This document shows positions 1 to 8,896 of a DNA stretch of 64,000 nt, one piece after another. The stretch is from NCBI RefSeq assembly GCF_014193675.1, contig NZ_BLXZ01000006.1, forward strand, positions 124,553 to 188,552, read 5' to 3'. The stretch's first letter is position 1; each line of letters begins with the position of its first letter. The notes under the pieces were generated by a model, which searched no databases, had not been told where the DNA came from, and was given only the letters and a program-made list of their open reading frames with translations. Origin of the DNA: Geomonas limicola (GTDB lineage Bacteria > Desulfobacterota > Desulfuromonadia > Geobacterales > Geobacteraceae). Made by a program: the position numbers and the translations under genes.

Positions 1-221
1 ATCTCCGCGATCGTTTTATAAAACAGGGGGCGGTCGTCGCGTAACATCTGGTTGTGGGTGCTGCGGATGATGGTCTCGGTGATCTTGTCGGCCTCGGAAA
101 TGGCCTCCTGAAGCAGCAGGTCCTTGAAGCTGTTCAGGTTGAGGTAGGCGAAGAGCGCCATGGTGCAGAGCAGTACCGCACCGGTGGCGATGGTGAGCTT
201 GGAGATGAGGTTGAGACGCAC
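1..221 (-). CDS. Membrane sensor protein, N-terminal part (probable histidine kinase)
   Basis: This is the first ~73 residues of a minus-strand gene that runs off the left edge. A GTG start at 221 is chosen because GGAG lies 6 bases upstream. The protein opens VRLNLISKLTIATGAVLLC, a short basic stretch and one membrane segment (about residues 8-28). A soluble stretch follows with ADKITETIIRSTHNQMLRDD, typical of the periplasmic start of a Geobacter-type two-component sensor (membrane segment, sensor region, later HAMP and kinase). The kinase core is outside the window, so the class is inferred; a chemoreceptor or diguanylate cyclase with the same N-terminal layout is possible. Confidence 0.6.
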   Translation of the reverse strand, partial: MRLNLISKLTIATGAVLLCTMALFAYLNLNSFKDLLLQEAISEADKITETIIRSTHNQMLRDDRPLFYKTIAE

Positions 222-311
222 GAGCCACTCCGCTGTTGCTGTTTCCCGTTGACGATCGGCATCAGGCAGGCACTAAGGGAAAGTGAATACAGGACTTAGG
301 GCTTTTGGTGC

Positions 312-341
312 TTGACTTATATAAAACGTTATTCTATAAGT
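312..341 (+). promoter_or_regulatory. Sigma-70 promoter over a quasi-palindrome, upstream of the IclR gene
   Basis: TTGACT (312-317), a 17-bp spacer and TATAAG (335-340) form a near-consensus promoter pointing at the IclR gene. The 27 bp at 315-341 read nearly the same on both strands (ACTTATA and TATAAGT at the ends, AACGTT near the centre), so the spacer is a candidate operator. A second perfect -35 (TTGACA, 489-494) lies nearer the gene but has a poor -10 (TACACC, 512-517). The rest of 222-558 is AT-rich without genes. Confidence 0.6.
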
Positions 342-558
342 TGTATGTGTTTTACTGCCTAAGTTGTGCTGCCACCATGTAGTACGGCGGTGCGGCTGTT
401 TTATCAGTCTGAGTGATGCTGAAAATGGTGCGGCGCTGTGTCAGGGAGTGTACTCACATTAAAAGAGATTATCAAGCAATAAATTTCCTTGACACTCGCT
501 CACAAAAGTCCTACACCACGGGTTTGTAATTTTCTTCTACTGAGAACAGGTGCAGCCA

Positions 559-1341
559 ATGGCAAAAAAAGAGAAATCGGAATACATCATCCAGGCGGTT
601 TCTCACGCCCTCGACCTTCTGGAACAATTCCATGACGAAGTTGATGAACTGGGCGTGACGGAATTGAGCAAAAGGCTCAAGCTCCACAAGAATAACGTGT
701 TCAGGCTGCTGGCGACTCTTGAGTCCCGAAACTATATCGAGCAGAACAAGGTAACCGAAAACTACCGGCTGGGTCTGAAAACTCTCGAGCTCGGCCAGAC
801 CTTCATCAAGCAGATGGGGCTTTTGCGCCAGTCCCGCCCGGTACTCGAAGCTCTGGTCAAGGAGTGCAACGAGACTACCTACGTGGCGATCCTCAAGGAC
901 TGCCACATCGTCTACCTCGACGTGGTGGAGACCGACCTCACGGTCCGCGTGGTGCCTCGGGTTGGCGCACGTCTCCCGGCCTACTGCACCGCGGCCGGTA
1001 AGATCCAGATGGCTTACATGACAGACGAGGAGCTGGAGAACTACCTCCCCGTGAAAGAGATGAAGCGCTACACCCCGCGCACCATCATCGACCGCGATGA
1101 GCTGAAGAAACACCTCAAGGTGATCGCCGAGCAGGGGTACGCCATCGATGACGAAGAGATGGATGTCGGCGTGAAGTGTGTGGGCGCCCCGATCCGGGAC
1201 TACACCCGTCGCATCATCGGCGCGGTGAGCATCTCGGGTCCCTCGATGCGCTTCACCGACGAGCGTCTCGAGAAGGAGCTGATTCCGCTGGTGATGCGTG
1301 CCGGCGAGGAGATCTCCCACAAGCTCGGCTACCACAAGTAA
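559..1341 (+). CDS. IclR-family transcriptional regulator
   Basis: A 260-residue protein of usual IclR length. Residues ~10-70 are the winged-helix DNA-binding domain (LGVTELSKRLKLHKNNVFRL), and ~75-258 the ligand-binding domain (PAYCTAAGKIQMAYM and VGAPIRDYTRRIIGAVSISGP are recognisable). The ATG at 559 is preferred over the in-frame GTG at 550 because AGGTG sits just upstream of it. It lies beside coaE, a fapA-like gene and sfrBA, the same neighbourhood I recall for G. sulfurreducens GSU0514, an IclR regulator reported to control succinyl-CoA synthetase genes. Orthology is inferred from gene order and was not tested. The quasi-palindromic promoter upstream suggests autoregulation. Confidence 0.9.
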   Translation: MAKKEKSEYIIQAVSHALDLLEQFHDEVDELGVTELSKRLKLHKNNVFRLLATLESRNYIEQNKVTENYRLGLKTLELGQTFIKQMGLLRQSRPVLEALVKECNETTYVAILKDCHIVYLDVVETDLTVRVVPRVGARLPAYCTAAGKIQMAYMTDEELENYLPVKEMKRYTPRTIIDRDELKKHLKVIAEQGYAIDDEEMDVGVKCVGAPIRDYTRRIIGAVSISGPSMRFTDERLEKELIPLVMRAGEEISHKLGYHK

Positions 1342-1363
1342 CCGGCAGTTATGACCAACGAAA

Positions 1364-1398
1364 AAAGCCCCACCGAACCAGGCGGGGCTTTTCTTTTT
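1364..1398 (+). terminator. Rho-independent terminator after the IclR gene
   Basis: The stem AGCCCCACC / GGCGGGGCT has one mismatch and a 6-base loop. It is followed by TTTTCTTTTTG, about 25 bases after the stop codon. Confidence 0.85.
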
Positions 1399-1441
1399 GT
1401 TGTGATCGTTGTCCACGAAAGGGAGCCTTACTAGCTACTAG

Positions 1442-1487
1442 CCCCTAGCCCCTAGCCCCTAGCCCCTAGCCCCTAGCCCCTAGCCCC
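1442..1487. repeat. Heptanucleotide tandem repeat at the 3' end of coaE
   Basis: Six perfect copies of CCCCTAG plus a partial copy CCCC, preceded by the imperfect ctagctactag. The distal half of the array (1466-1487) encodes the last residues and the stop codon of the minus-strand coaE. Seven is not a multiple of three, so copy-number change would alter the C-terminal tail and the stop position. Confidence 0.95.
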
Positions 1488-2065
1488 TTCCAGAGTCGCT
1501 CCACCTGGGCCGCCAGTTCCTCCCGGCTGCCGCAGTTGTCGATCACCACCTGGCCCATGAGCCGTTTCTCCTCCATGGGCATCTGCGAGTCGATGCGCTG
1601 CTGTGCCTCCTGGGGCCCCAGCCCGTCGCGCGCCATAAGCCTTTTCAGCTGGTTCTCCCGGTCCAGGTAGACCACCCAGATTTCGTCGACACGCGCGGCG
1701 CTCCCTGCTTCGATCAAAAGCGGCGCCACGTAGAAGAGCACCTGGGCTCCGGTTTCCTGGTGGTGAGCGATTTTTTCTTCGGCGAGGGTGCGGATGGCGG
1801 GGTGGGTGATGGCTTCCAGGGTGCGTCGGGCGGCGGGGTCGGCAAAGACGATGGTTCCCAGGGCGGCACGGTTCAGGGTTCCGTCCGGGTTCAGTACCTG
1901 GGTTCCGAACTGCGCGGCAATTTCCTCGAGGGCGGGTTGCCCGGGCTCGACCACCTCACGTGCCAGGAGGTCGGCGTCCACCACCGGCGCCCCCAGTCGC
2001 TCCAGCATGCTCGCCACACTGCTCTTTCCCGAGGCGATGCCGCCCGTGAGCCCGATGATTCTCAT
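1466..2065 (-). CDS. coaE: Dephospho-CoA kinase
   Basis: A 199-residue cytosolic enzyme of normal CoaE length that phosphorylates the 3'-hydroxyl of dephospho-CoA, the last step of coenzyme A synthesis. The P-loop GGIASGKS is at residues 8-15 (start MRIIGLTGGIASGKSSVA). DADLLAREVV and THPAIR match the family, and the lid-region sequence LMARDGLGPQEAQQRIDSQM is typical. AGGGGG precedes the ATG by about 8 bases. The gene starts 36 bases after the upstream FapA-like gene, so they are probably co-transcribed. The final residues GLGARG and the stop are encoded by the heptanucleotide repeat, an unusual end for a housekeeping gene. Confidence 0.95.
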   Translation of the reverse strand: MRIIGLTGGIASGKSSVASMLERLGAPVVDADLLAREVVEPGQPALEEIAAQFGTQVLNPDGTLNRAALGTIVFADPAARRTLEAITHPAIRTLAEEKIAHHQETGAQVLFYVAPLLIEAGSAARVDEIWVVYLDRENQLKRLMARDGLGPQEAQQRIDSQMPMEEKRLMGQVVIDNCGSREELAAQVERLWKGLGARG

Positions 2066-2101
2066 TGAAGTGCCCCCTTTGCGGGCACCTCGGGTGCCCG
2101 G

Positions 2102-3745
2102 TTACTTGCAGATGAATTCCACGCCGTTTTCGCCCAGGGTAAAGGTCGGCGCCAGGAGGTCGTCCTCGATCTGCAGCGCGGCACTGCCGATGCGCACCTG
2201 GACCCCGAGGAACGCGTCGCGCTCCACCTCGACCCGGGCCTGGGCGTTGATCTCCATCCGCTTCTGCAGCCGCTTCTTTTCGCCGGTCAGTTCGGCGATC
2301 TCCCCCTGGAGCTTCGCGTAGACCTTCTCCTTCAGCTGGAACAGTCCGGGCTCCATGGAACCGGGGTTCTCGCGCACGTAGGCAAGGGTCTTGGTAAGCT
2401 CCTCGAGTCGGCCGTTCTTCTCTTCCAGGGTGTCCTTCACGAAACTCAGCTTCTGGTTCAGGGCCGGATCCACCCCCACCTCGACCACCGTGGGGACACC
2501 GGCGTGCGAGCCGATCACGATGGCGTGCACCAGTTCGGCCGCCCGGCACAGGCCGCCGATGATGTGTCCCTTGCGCCCCCCGGTTTCCCCGACGGTGATG
2601 GTGCCGGCCGAAGTCAGCTCGCTCTGCATCACCAGGTGCTGCACCGCGATCTCGGTCCCCGCCGTGATGAGGGCGTTCTCGGCGAACTGCACGCTCACCC
2701 TGCCGCCGGCCTTCACCTGGGCGGCGCCCGAGAGCCCCTCGCTCTTGGCAAGCGAAAGCTTGGAATGGCCGATCACCCCACCTTTTATCTCGATGTCGCC
2801 GCCGGCCTCCACGCGGGCTGCCTCGACGATCCCCCCCACGGTGATCCACTCCGTGGCGGTCACCAGCATCCCCTCGGTGACGTCCCCTTCGATCTCCAGA
2901 GCCCCCTTGACCCGGACGTTGCCCGTGGAAAGGTCCACCCTCTTCAGTTTCAAGACCGGCTCGACCACGATGCCGTGCGGTACCGTGACCGGAAAGCCGG
3001 AGCAGCCGGCCAGGAGGAGGTCCGCGTCGTTCAGGTCGCAGGCTACGTTGCTGAGGTTCTCGGCCCAGGGAATCTCTACCCCGTCGCTGGTGGAGAGTTC
3101 CACCCCGAAAAGGTTCACCCCGGGAATGCCCTTGGTAGGCGGGGTGCGGCGCATCAGGGGATCGCCCAAGCTTACGCTGACCAGGTCGCCCAGGTTGCGG
3201 TAATCGGCAGTGTCCCCGTCACCCACCTGCGGCACCATCTCGCGCCCCTGGGGGAGCAGGCTCACGAACTGGCTGTCCTCGCCGGGTGCGGGCGGGGTCC
3301 CGGCTGCGACCGTGTGCCGGCTCGCCTGTCCGGCCTCCACTATCTGGTCGATCTCGTCGTAGAGAAAACCTGCCTTGACGCCGCGTTCCTCGAGCTCCTT
3401 TAGGATATCTTCCTTGGTGATGCGCTTGCCGCCCAGCGCCGGTGTGATGCTCGCGGTGGCCGACATATAGTCTTCAGAGACGATAATGGCAAGGGTGGCA
3501 TCGCGCCGTTCACCTATCTGCAGGGTAAAGGCAATCGGGCTCACCTCGCAGCGCCGCAGAAGCTCGGAAATGGCGTCCTCGGAGAAGAAGAAGTCGCCGA
3601 ACCCTTCCTGTGCCGCACCGCGTTTGACCGCCGCTGCATCCAGCTGCTTTCTCTGCACCGTCGGGGTGAAGGCGCCCAAGAGCTTGTCCCCTTCGGGACT
3701 GAGCTGGATCAGCAGGCCGCTCCCTTCAAGTTCACTGTTAACCAT
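2102..3745 (-). CDS. FapA / DUF342 family protein
   Basis: A 547-residue cytosolic protein. Residues ~170-260 resemble the FapA N-terminal lobe (LGDPLMRRTPPTKGIPGVNLFG). Then comes a repetitive beta-helix-like part (VRVKGALEIEGDVTEGMLV, GGDIEIKGGVIGHSKL) and a coiled coil (EELTKTLAYVREN onward, roughly 435-500). This order matches DUF342 proteins, thought to act in envelope or flagellar-pole organisation; function here is unknown. The start has AGGTGAGGT immediately upstream. It is the first gene of a probable operon with coaE. The long N-terminal region (1-165) is not a family domain I recognise. Confidence 0.85.
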   Translation of the reverse strand: MVNSELEGSGLLIQLSPEGDKLLGAFTPTVQRKQLDAAAVKRGAAQEGFGDFFFSEDAISELLRRCEVSPIAFTLQIGERRDATLAIIVSEDYMSATASITPALGGKRITKEDILKELEERGVKAGFLYDEIDQIVEAGQASRHTVAAGTPPAPGEDSQFVSLLPQGREMVPQVGDGDTADYRNLGDLVSVSLGDPLMRRTPPTKGIPGVNLFGVELSTSDGVEIPWAENLSNVACDLNDADLLLAGCSGFPVTVPHGIVVEPVLKLKRVDLSTGNVRVKGALEIEGDVTEGMLVTATEWITVGGIVEAARVEAGGDIEIKGGVIGHSKLSLAKSEGLSGAAQVKAGGRVSVQFAENALITAGTEIAVQHLVMQSELTSAGTITVGETGGRKGHIIGGLCRAAELVHAIVIGSHAGVPTVVEVGVDPALNQKLSFVKDTLEEKNGRLEELTKTLAYVRENPGSMEPGLFQLKEKVYAKLQGEIAELTGEKKRLQKRMEINAQARVEVERDAFLGVQVRIGSAALQIEDDLLAPTFTLGENGVEFICK

Positions 3746-4115
3746 ACCTCACCTGGCCTGTGCATCGGGAATTTCCACTGCTCGTAGCAACCTTATCGGG
3801 TGCCGGGGCCAAAAGATGAGAAAAAACAGCAGGCCAGCTTCATGTGGCGCTTCTTTACGGGCAGGCCAGGGCGAATGGTAGGGCGAATCGGTCGCAAAGA
3901 CAACTGTTAATTGCGGCACGCCGGGCCGGGGGGGGACCCCGCGCTGGGAGGTGGTCTAGAGCGCCGATTATCCGTATGATTTTTCCCTTGATTAGCGCCC
4001 AGCTATGTGATAAAAACTGGATACTGTATACAATGTGTCGAAGTTAATTTATGTAATCATTGTAAACAGTTAGCCAGTCAACACGGCGCAATTTAAAGGT
4101 ATTTCGGAGGCCTAC
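3746..4115. other. Intergenic region between divergent FapA-like and sfrB genes
   Basis: No gene is supported. The half nearer sfrB is AT-rich and contains TATACA at 4027-4032, without a convincing -35 box. Both flanking genes must have their promoters here, but I cannot place them with confidence. Confidence 0.5.
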
Positions 4116-6134
4116 GTGGCAGAGGTCGTTTTTTCCAGCTGGGGCAGAGAGATAGTTGACAACCGCAAGGGTGGCGAGCCTAAGCAGGCGAGTTTTCGGC
4201 TCCCCGCGACCTACGACGGGGTGCATCCCCTGAACGCCTTCATCGGTTGGGACGGCATCATCCTCTACAACAAGGATGTCGATATCCCTGCCATGGTAGC
4301 CGAGTACATGAAGAGGGTGCAGACCAAGTACGTCTGTGGCAAGTGCACCCCCGGCAAGAAGGGGACCCGCGTCATCATGGACGCGCTTTTGGCCATCGTC
4401 GAGGGGCGCGGCAACGAGCAGATGCTCGACACCATTCTCGAAATTGGCGACATCCTCGGTAACGCCAAGTGCACCCTCTGCCCGAGCTCCGCAGTGCCGG
4501 TGGTCGATGCGGTGACCCACTTCCGCGACGCATTCGTAAACTACATCCGCGGCGCCAAGAGCCTGGCCGCCGAGGCCCGCTACATCGAGAAGTACACGGC
4601 TCCCTGCATGGACAAGTGCCCGGCGCACATCGATATCCCGCACTACATCGAGGCGATCAAGGACTACCGCTACGACGAGTCGCTCAAGGCGATACGCGAT
4701 TCCATGCCGCTCCCCTCGGTCTGCGGCCGGGTCTGCCCGCACCCCTGCGAGACCGCCTGCCGCCGCAAACAGGTGGACGAGTCGATCAGCATCATGACCC
4801 TGAAGCGCACCGCCTCGGACTACGAGTGGGCCCACGAGGTCGCCCCCCCCATGGTTCCCAAGGCGAGGAAGTCCAAGAAGATCGCCGTGGTCGGGGCAGG
4901 CCCGGCCGGTCTCGCCGCAGCCTACTACCTGGCGCTCGAGGGGTACCCGGTCACCATCTACGAGGCGCTCCCCCTGGGCGGCGGCATGGTCGCCGTCGGG
5001 ATCCCGCCCTACCGTCAGCCGCGTAACCTTTTGCAGCGTGACATCGACATCATCCAAGCCCTGGGCGTGGAGATCATCTACAACACCCGGGTCGGCAAGG
5101 ACATAAGCCTCGACGAGCTGCGCCAGAAGTTCGATGCCGTGTTCCTGGCGCCGGGCGCGCACCGCTCGAAGCCGATGGGAGTCGAGGGGGAAGACAAGGG
5201 GTACAAGGGTTTCCTGACCGGCGGTATCGACTTCCTGCGCAACGTCTACCTGGGGCTCCCCACCGGCATGGGGAAGAAGGTCTTCGTGGTAGGCGGCGGC
5301 AACACCGCCATCGACTGCGTCCGCGTGGCCCTGAGGGAAGGTGCCGAGGAATCCGTGCTGGTCTACCGCCGCTCGAGGAAAGAGATGCCGGCGGACGTCT
5401 GGGAGGTGGATGGTGCGGACGACGAGGGGGTGCGCTTCGAGTTCCAGGTGCTGCCGACCCGCGTCATCGCGAACGAAGCCAACGAGGTCACCGGCGTCGA
5501 ACTGATCCGTATGGCCCTGGGCGAGCCGGACGCCTCCGGGCGCCGCCGTCCCGAGCCGGTGCCGGGGAGCGAGTTCATCATCGAGTGCGACACCATCATC
5601 CCGGCCATCGGGCAGGACGCTGACCTCTCCTTCATCCCTGTCAATGCGGGGATCGATACCACCAAGTGGAGCACCGTGGTCACCAACTACGTCCCCTTGA
5701 AAGGGCATGATGGCAAGGGGTTGCTGGACAACATGGGCAACCCGCTGTCGCGTACCCTGATCACCAACTGCGACGGCGTCTTCGCCGGCGGCGACGCCGA
5801 GATCGGCCCGCTCACCGTGGTTGCCTGCATCGGGAGCGGTCACCGCGCCGCGAAGGTGATCCAGCGCTACCTGGAAGGGCAGGGTGTGGATCTCACCGAC
5901 GACGAACGGATGGAAGACATCCTCACCTACCTCGGGGTCTACGACAAGAACGAGAAGGTGGCCTGGCTCGACTCGGCCGCCCGCGAGAAACAGGACGAGA
6001 TCCACGGCAAGGAGCGCGCCAGCTACAAGAACTACTGCGAGGTCGAGCTCGGCTTCACCGACAGCCAGGCGATCCGTGAGGCTGAGCGCTGCCTGCGCTG
6101 CTACCGCGTCGCCATGGTCGCCGTGCCCGTCTAA
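4116..6134 (+). CDS. sfrB: SfrB-like NAD(P)H oxidoreductase, beta subunit
   Basis: A 672-residue cytosolic flavoprotein joining two families. The N-terminus resembles the C-terminal Fe-S part of NuoF (C74-G-K-C77-TPGKKGT, C119-TLC122). From ~160 on it is a GltD-like NADPH oxidoreductase with an Fe-S motif set (C164, C168, C203, C207, C211, C215), an FAD-binding GAGPAG at 260-265 and a second nucleotide fold (KKVFVVGGGNTAIDC). A terminal CLRC lies near 661. The GTG start follows CGGAGG. It is 56 bases upstream of the sfrA-like gene, matching the SfrAB soluble oxidoreductase of G. sulfurreducens, first described as an Fe(III) reductase and later linked to intracellular NADPH balance. It presumably passes electrons between NADPH and the alpha subunit's Fe-S chain. 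Confidence 0.88.
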   Translation: MAEVVFSSWGREIVDNRKGGEPKQASFRLPATYDGVHPLNAFIGWDGIILYNKDVDIPAMVAEYMKRVQTKYVCGKCTPGKKGTRVIMDALLAIVEGRGNEQMLDTILEIGDILGNAKCTLCPSSAVPVVDAVTHFRDAFVNYIRGAKSLAAEARYIEKYTAPCMDKCPAHIDIPHYIEAIKDYRYDESLKAIRDSMPLPSVCGRVCPHPCETACRRKQVDESISIMTLKRTASDYEWAHEVAPPMVPKARKSKKIAVVGAGPAGLAAAYYLALEGYPVTIYEALPLGGGMVAVGIPPYRQPRNLLQRDIDIIQALGVEIIYNTRVGKDISLDELRQKFDAVFLAPGAHRSKPMGVEGEDKGYKGFLTGGIDFLRNVYLGLPTGMGKKVFVVGGGNTAIDCVRVALREGAEESVLVYRRSRKEMPADVWEVDGADDEGVRFEFQVLPTRVIANEANEVTGVELIRMALGEPDASGRRRPEPVPGSEFIIECDTIIPAIGQDADLSFIPVNAGIDTTKWSTVVTNYVPLKGHDGKGLLDNMGNPLSRTLITNCDGVFAGGDAEIGPLTVVACIGSGHRAAKVIQRYLEGQGVDLTDDERMEDILTYLGVYDKNEKVAWLDSAAREKQDEIHGKERASYKNYCEVELGFTDSQAIREAERCLRCYRVAMVAVPV

Positions 6135-6190
6135 CCGGGGGCTGCCCGGCAACCGTTACCACGAATTTCACTGAAGACTGGGGTTTTTAT

Positions 6191-8674
6191 ATGGTCAGCT
6201 TAACCATTGATGGCAAGAGCGTGCAGGTTGAGGCCGGCAGCACCATTCTGGATGCTGCGGCAACCGTAGGGATCAAGATCCCGACCCTCTGCTGGCTGCA
6301 GAAGGTCTCCCCCACCGGCGCCTGCCGCATCTGCGCGGTAGAGATCGAAGGGGTGGACCGCACCATGACCGCCTGCAACACGCCGGTCAAGGAAGGGATC
6401 GTGGTGTCGACGGACACCGAGAAACTGCGGACCCTGCGCCGCAAGATCATGGAGCTCATGCTGGTGAACCACCCGCTGGACTGCCCGGTCTGCGACGCCG
6501 GCGGCGAGTGCGGCCTGCAGGACGCCTGCTACGAGCAGGGTGCCGCCCGGCAGGAGTTCTCGGCGCTTTTGGAACGCCGCCCCATCCGCTACGACTGGCG
6601 CCTTTTGGAGAGCGATCCCAACCGCTGCATCCTCTGCGAAAAGTGCGTCAAGGTGGACCACGAGATCGTCGGGTGCGACGCCATCCACGTGGTGAACAAG
6701 GGCGAGGCGACCATCATCGACACCATCGATGGCAAACCTCTGGACTGCGAGTTCTGCGGTAACTGCATCGAGGCCTGCCCGACCGGTACCCTCATCTCTG
6801 CCCCCTTCAAGTTCAAGGGGCGCGTCTGGGACTTCTCCAAAGTGGCAAGTGTCTGCGCCTTCTGCGGCGTCGGCTGTCAGATCGACTACCATGTGCGTAA
6901 CGGCAGGGTAGGGCGGGTCACCAGCGACGACTCCACCTTCAATAACGGCAACCTCTGCATCAACGGCCGCTTCGGCTACAGCTACCTGGCCAGCGCCGAC
7001 CGTCTGGCCCGCCCGCAGCTGCGCCAGGGTGACAGCCTCGCCACGGTCAGCTGGGACGCCGCGCTCGACGCCGCTGCCGGTAAGCTGAAGGCGATCGTCG
7101 CCCAGCACGGTGCCCAGGCGGTGGCGGGAATCGGCTCCCCGCGTGTCACCAACGAGGAGAGCTTCCTGTTCCAGAAGTTCCTGCGCGAGGCGGTGGGGAC
7201 CGGCAACATCGACTCCGAGGCACGCCTTGGGTACGCACCGGCCCAGGCCCAGCTCTTGCGCCGCTTCGGCTTCTCGGGCGCCAGCGCCTGCATCGACACT
7301 ATCGACAACGCCCAGGCCATCCTGGTCTTCGGCTGCGACCTGAACGCCGAGTCGACCGGGGTCGAGTACCGGGTGATCAAGGCGGCCACCAAACACGACG
7401 CCAAACTGGTATTGGCGAACATGCGCGAGGTGAAGCTCAGGAAGTTCTCCAACCAGCACCTGAAGCATCTCCCCGGGCGCGAGCTGTTCCTGATCCAGGG
7501 GCTCATGAAGGCGCTCGTGGAGGTGGGGGCGCCGCTTCCGGCCGGGAGCGAGGCTCTGCAGGCAGAACTCGCCAAACTCTCCTTGGCCGAGCTTGCCACG
7601 GCAAGCGGGGTCACCGAGGAACAGCTACGGGTGGCCGGCAAGCTTTTGGCCGGCAAGGAGCGGGTCGCCATCATCTTCGGGGCCGACCTGATGCGCGCGG
7701 CCGACTCCGCCGCCAAGATCACCGCACTCGCCGACTTGGCGGTATTGACCGGCGCGGCCAGCGGCAACGGTGGCGGGATCTTCCCGATCGACGCCAAGAA
7801 CAACACCGTGGGTCTGCTCGACATGGGTGTGGCTCCGGACCTGCTCCCGGGCCAGCAGCCGGCAAGTGTCGCAGGGAAGGACCTCTGGGGGATCGTGGAA
7901 GGGATCGAGCAGGGGAGCATCAAGGCGCTCTACCTGTTGGGGAGCGACCTCGCCACCCTTCCCGAGAACGCCAGGATCAGGAAGGCGCTCGCCAAGCTGG
8001 AGCTGCTCATCGTGCAGGATATTTTCGAAGGGGAATCGCTCCCGTTCGCCCATGTGGTCCTTCCGGCCGCGGCTCCGGCGGAGAAGTCGGGTTCCTTCAC
8101 CTCTACCGACAACCGCGTTCAGGTGCTCCTCAAGGCGGTGACCCCGCCGGGTGAGGCGAAGAGTGACCTGGAGATCCTGGCCGCGCTCTACCAGCGTGTA
8201 GCCGGCGCTCCGCAGCCCGTTCGCGCCGAGGACCTGGTCGAGGAGATCGCCAGCGCTGCCAAGGGGTACCTGGCCCAGGGTGGCCAGGTGGTGAAACAGC
8301 CTGTGGCACTGCGCCCGGCGGTTATCGCGCCGCTTTCCAAGGCTAGTGCCGGGGATCTCCCCAAATACCAGCTGCTGGTAGGCCCCATCGGCTACCACAA
8401 CGGCACCTCCACTACCCGCTCCGAGAACAACCTGATGGTCTCCCCCGCGGGCTACCTCGAACTGCACCCGACCGATGCCGCCTCCCTCGGCGTCACCGAC
8501 GGTGCCGTGGTCAAGGTGAGTTCGGCGCACGGTGTGCTCGCCGCACGCGCGAAAGTAAGCGCCAAGCTTCAGCCGGGGCTCCTCTTTGCTCCGGTGCACT
8601 TCAGGGAACTCAACGCGAACGCCCTGCTCAAGGGGAATTGCAATCTGGTCGAAGTGAAGGTGGAACGGGGATAA
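6191..8674 (+). CDS. sfrA: SfrA-like NAD(P)H oxidoreductase, alpha subunit (NuoG/formate-dehydrogenase type)
   Basis: An 827-residue protein, the size expected for SfrA. Domain order: 2Fe-2S ferredoxin (C34, C45, C48, C62); NuoG-type His-Cys3 cluster (H94, C98, C101, C107); two 4Fe-4S motifs (CILCEKCVKVDHEIVGC and CEFCGNCIEACPTG); then a molybdopterin-oxidoreductase fold starting with CAFCGVGC, with a terminal dinucleotide-binding-like domain (NLMVSPAGYLELHPTDAASL). Whether it binds a molybdenum or tungsten pterin cannot be seen. It is the second gene of the sfrBA pair and is followed by a strong terminator. The Shine-Dalgarno is weak (CTGGGG), so translation may depend on the upstream gene. 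Confidence 0.88.
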   Translation: MVSLTIDGKSVQVEAGSTILDAAATVGIKIPTLCWLQKVSPTGACRICAVEIEGVDRTMTACNTPVKEGIVVSTDTEKLRTLRRKIMELMLVNHPLDCPVCDAGGECGLQDACYEQGAARQEFSALLERRPIRYDWRLLESDPNRCILCEKCVKVDHEIVGCDAIHVVNKGEATIIDTIDGKPLDCEFCGNCIEACPTGTLISAPFKFKGRVWDFSKVASVCAFCGVGCQIDYHVRNGRVGRVTSDDSTFNNGNLCINGRFGYSYLASADRLARPQLRQGDSLATVSWDAALDAAAGKLKAIVAQHGAQAVAGIGSPRVTNEESFLFQKFLREAVGTGNIDSEARLGYAPAQAQLLRRFGFSGASACIDTIDNAQAILVFGCDLNAESTGVEYRVIKAATKHDAKLVLANMREVKLRKFSNQHLKHLPGRELFLIQGLMKALVEVGAPLPAGSEALQAELAKLSLAELATASGVTEEQLRVAGKLLAGKERVAIIFGADLMRAADSAAKITALADLAVLTGAASGNGGGIFPIDAKNNTVGLLDMGVAPDLLPGQQPASVAGKDLWGIVEGIEQGSIKALYLLGSDLATLPENARIRKALAKLELLIVQDIFEGESLPFAHVVLPAAAPAEKSGSFTSTDNRVQVLLKAVTPPGEAKSDLEILAALYQRVAGAPQPVRAEDLVEEIASAAKGYLAQGGQVVKQPVALRPAVIAPLSKASAGDLPKYQLLVGPIGYHNGTSTTRSENNLMVSPAGYLELHPTDAASLGVTDGAVVKVSSAHGVLAARAKVSAKLQPGLLFAPVHFRELNANALLKGNCNLVEVKVERG

Positions 8675-8706
8675 TTCCTGGCTGTCAGCCGGTGACGGAC
8701 GTAAGT

Positions 8707-8740
8707 AAAAGGCCCCGGCGATTTCTGCGGGGCCTTTTTT
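8707..8740 (+). terminator. Terminator of sfrBA
   Basis: AAAAGGCCCC pairs with GGGGCCTTTT across a ~13-base loop and is followed by a T run, 33 bases after the sfrA stop. Confidence 0.9.
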
Positions 8741-8841
8741 GTTGGGCGGGTTCGTAGGTGGAGCGGTGACGTGCCTCTCCAGAATCCGTAGGGGTATTCC
8801 TCCGGTATTTTCCTATTTCTTTGAGTGACGGATGTGGTAGA

Positions 8842-8878
8842 GTCATCACGCTGCACTCTCCGCAGTGTTAGTGATGAC
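8842..8878 (+). promoter_or_regulatory. Leader hairpin before the small four-Cys protein
   Basis: GTCATCAC (8842-8849) and GTGATGAC (8871-8878) are perfect inverted repeats enclosing a second short stem (CTGC/GCAG). The structure ends 18 bases before the start codon. It may be an operator or an mRNA hairpin; no T run follows, so it is not a terminator. Confidence 0.5.
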
Positions 8879-8896
8879 AGACCCGAGGCGGTGACT

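Noticed and set aside
511..1416. Long minus-strand ORF opposite the IclR gene
   Set aside because: Shadow of the IclR coding frame; composition follows from the high-GC third positions of the plus strand.
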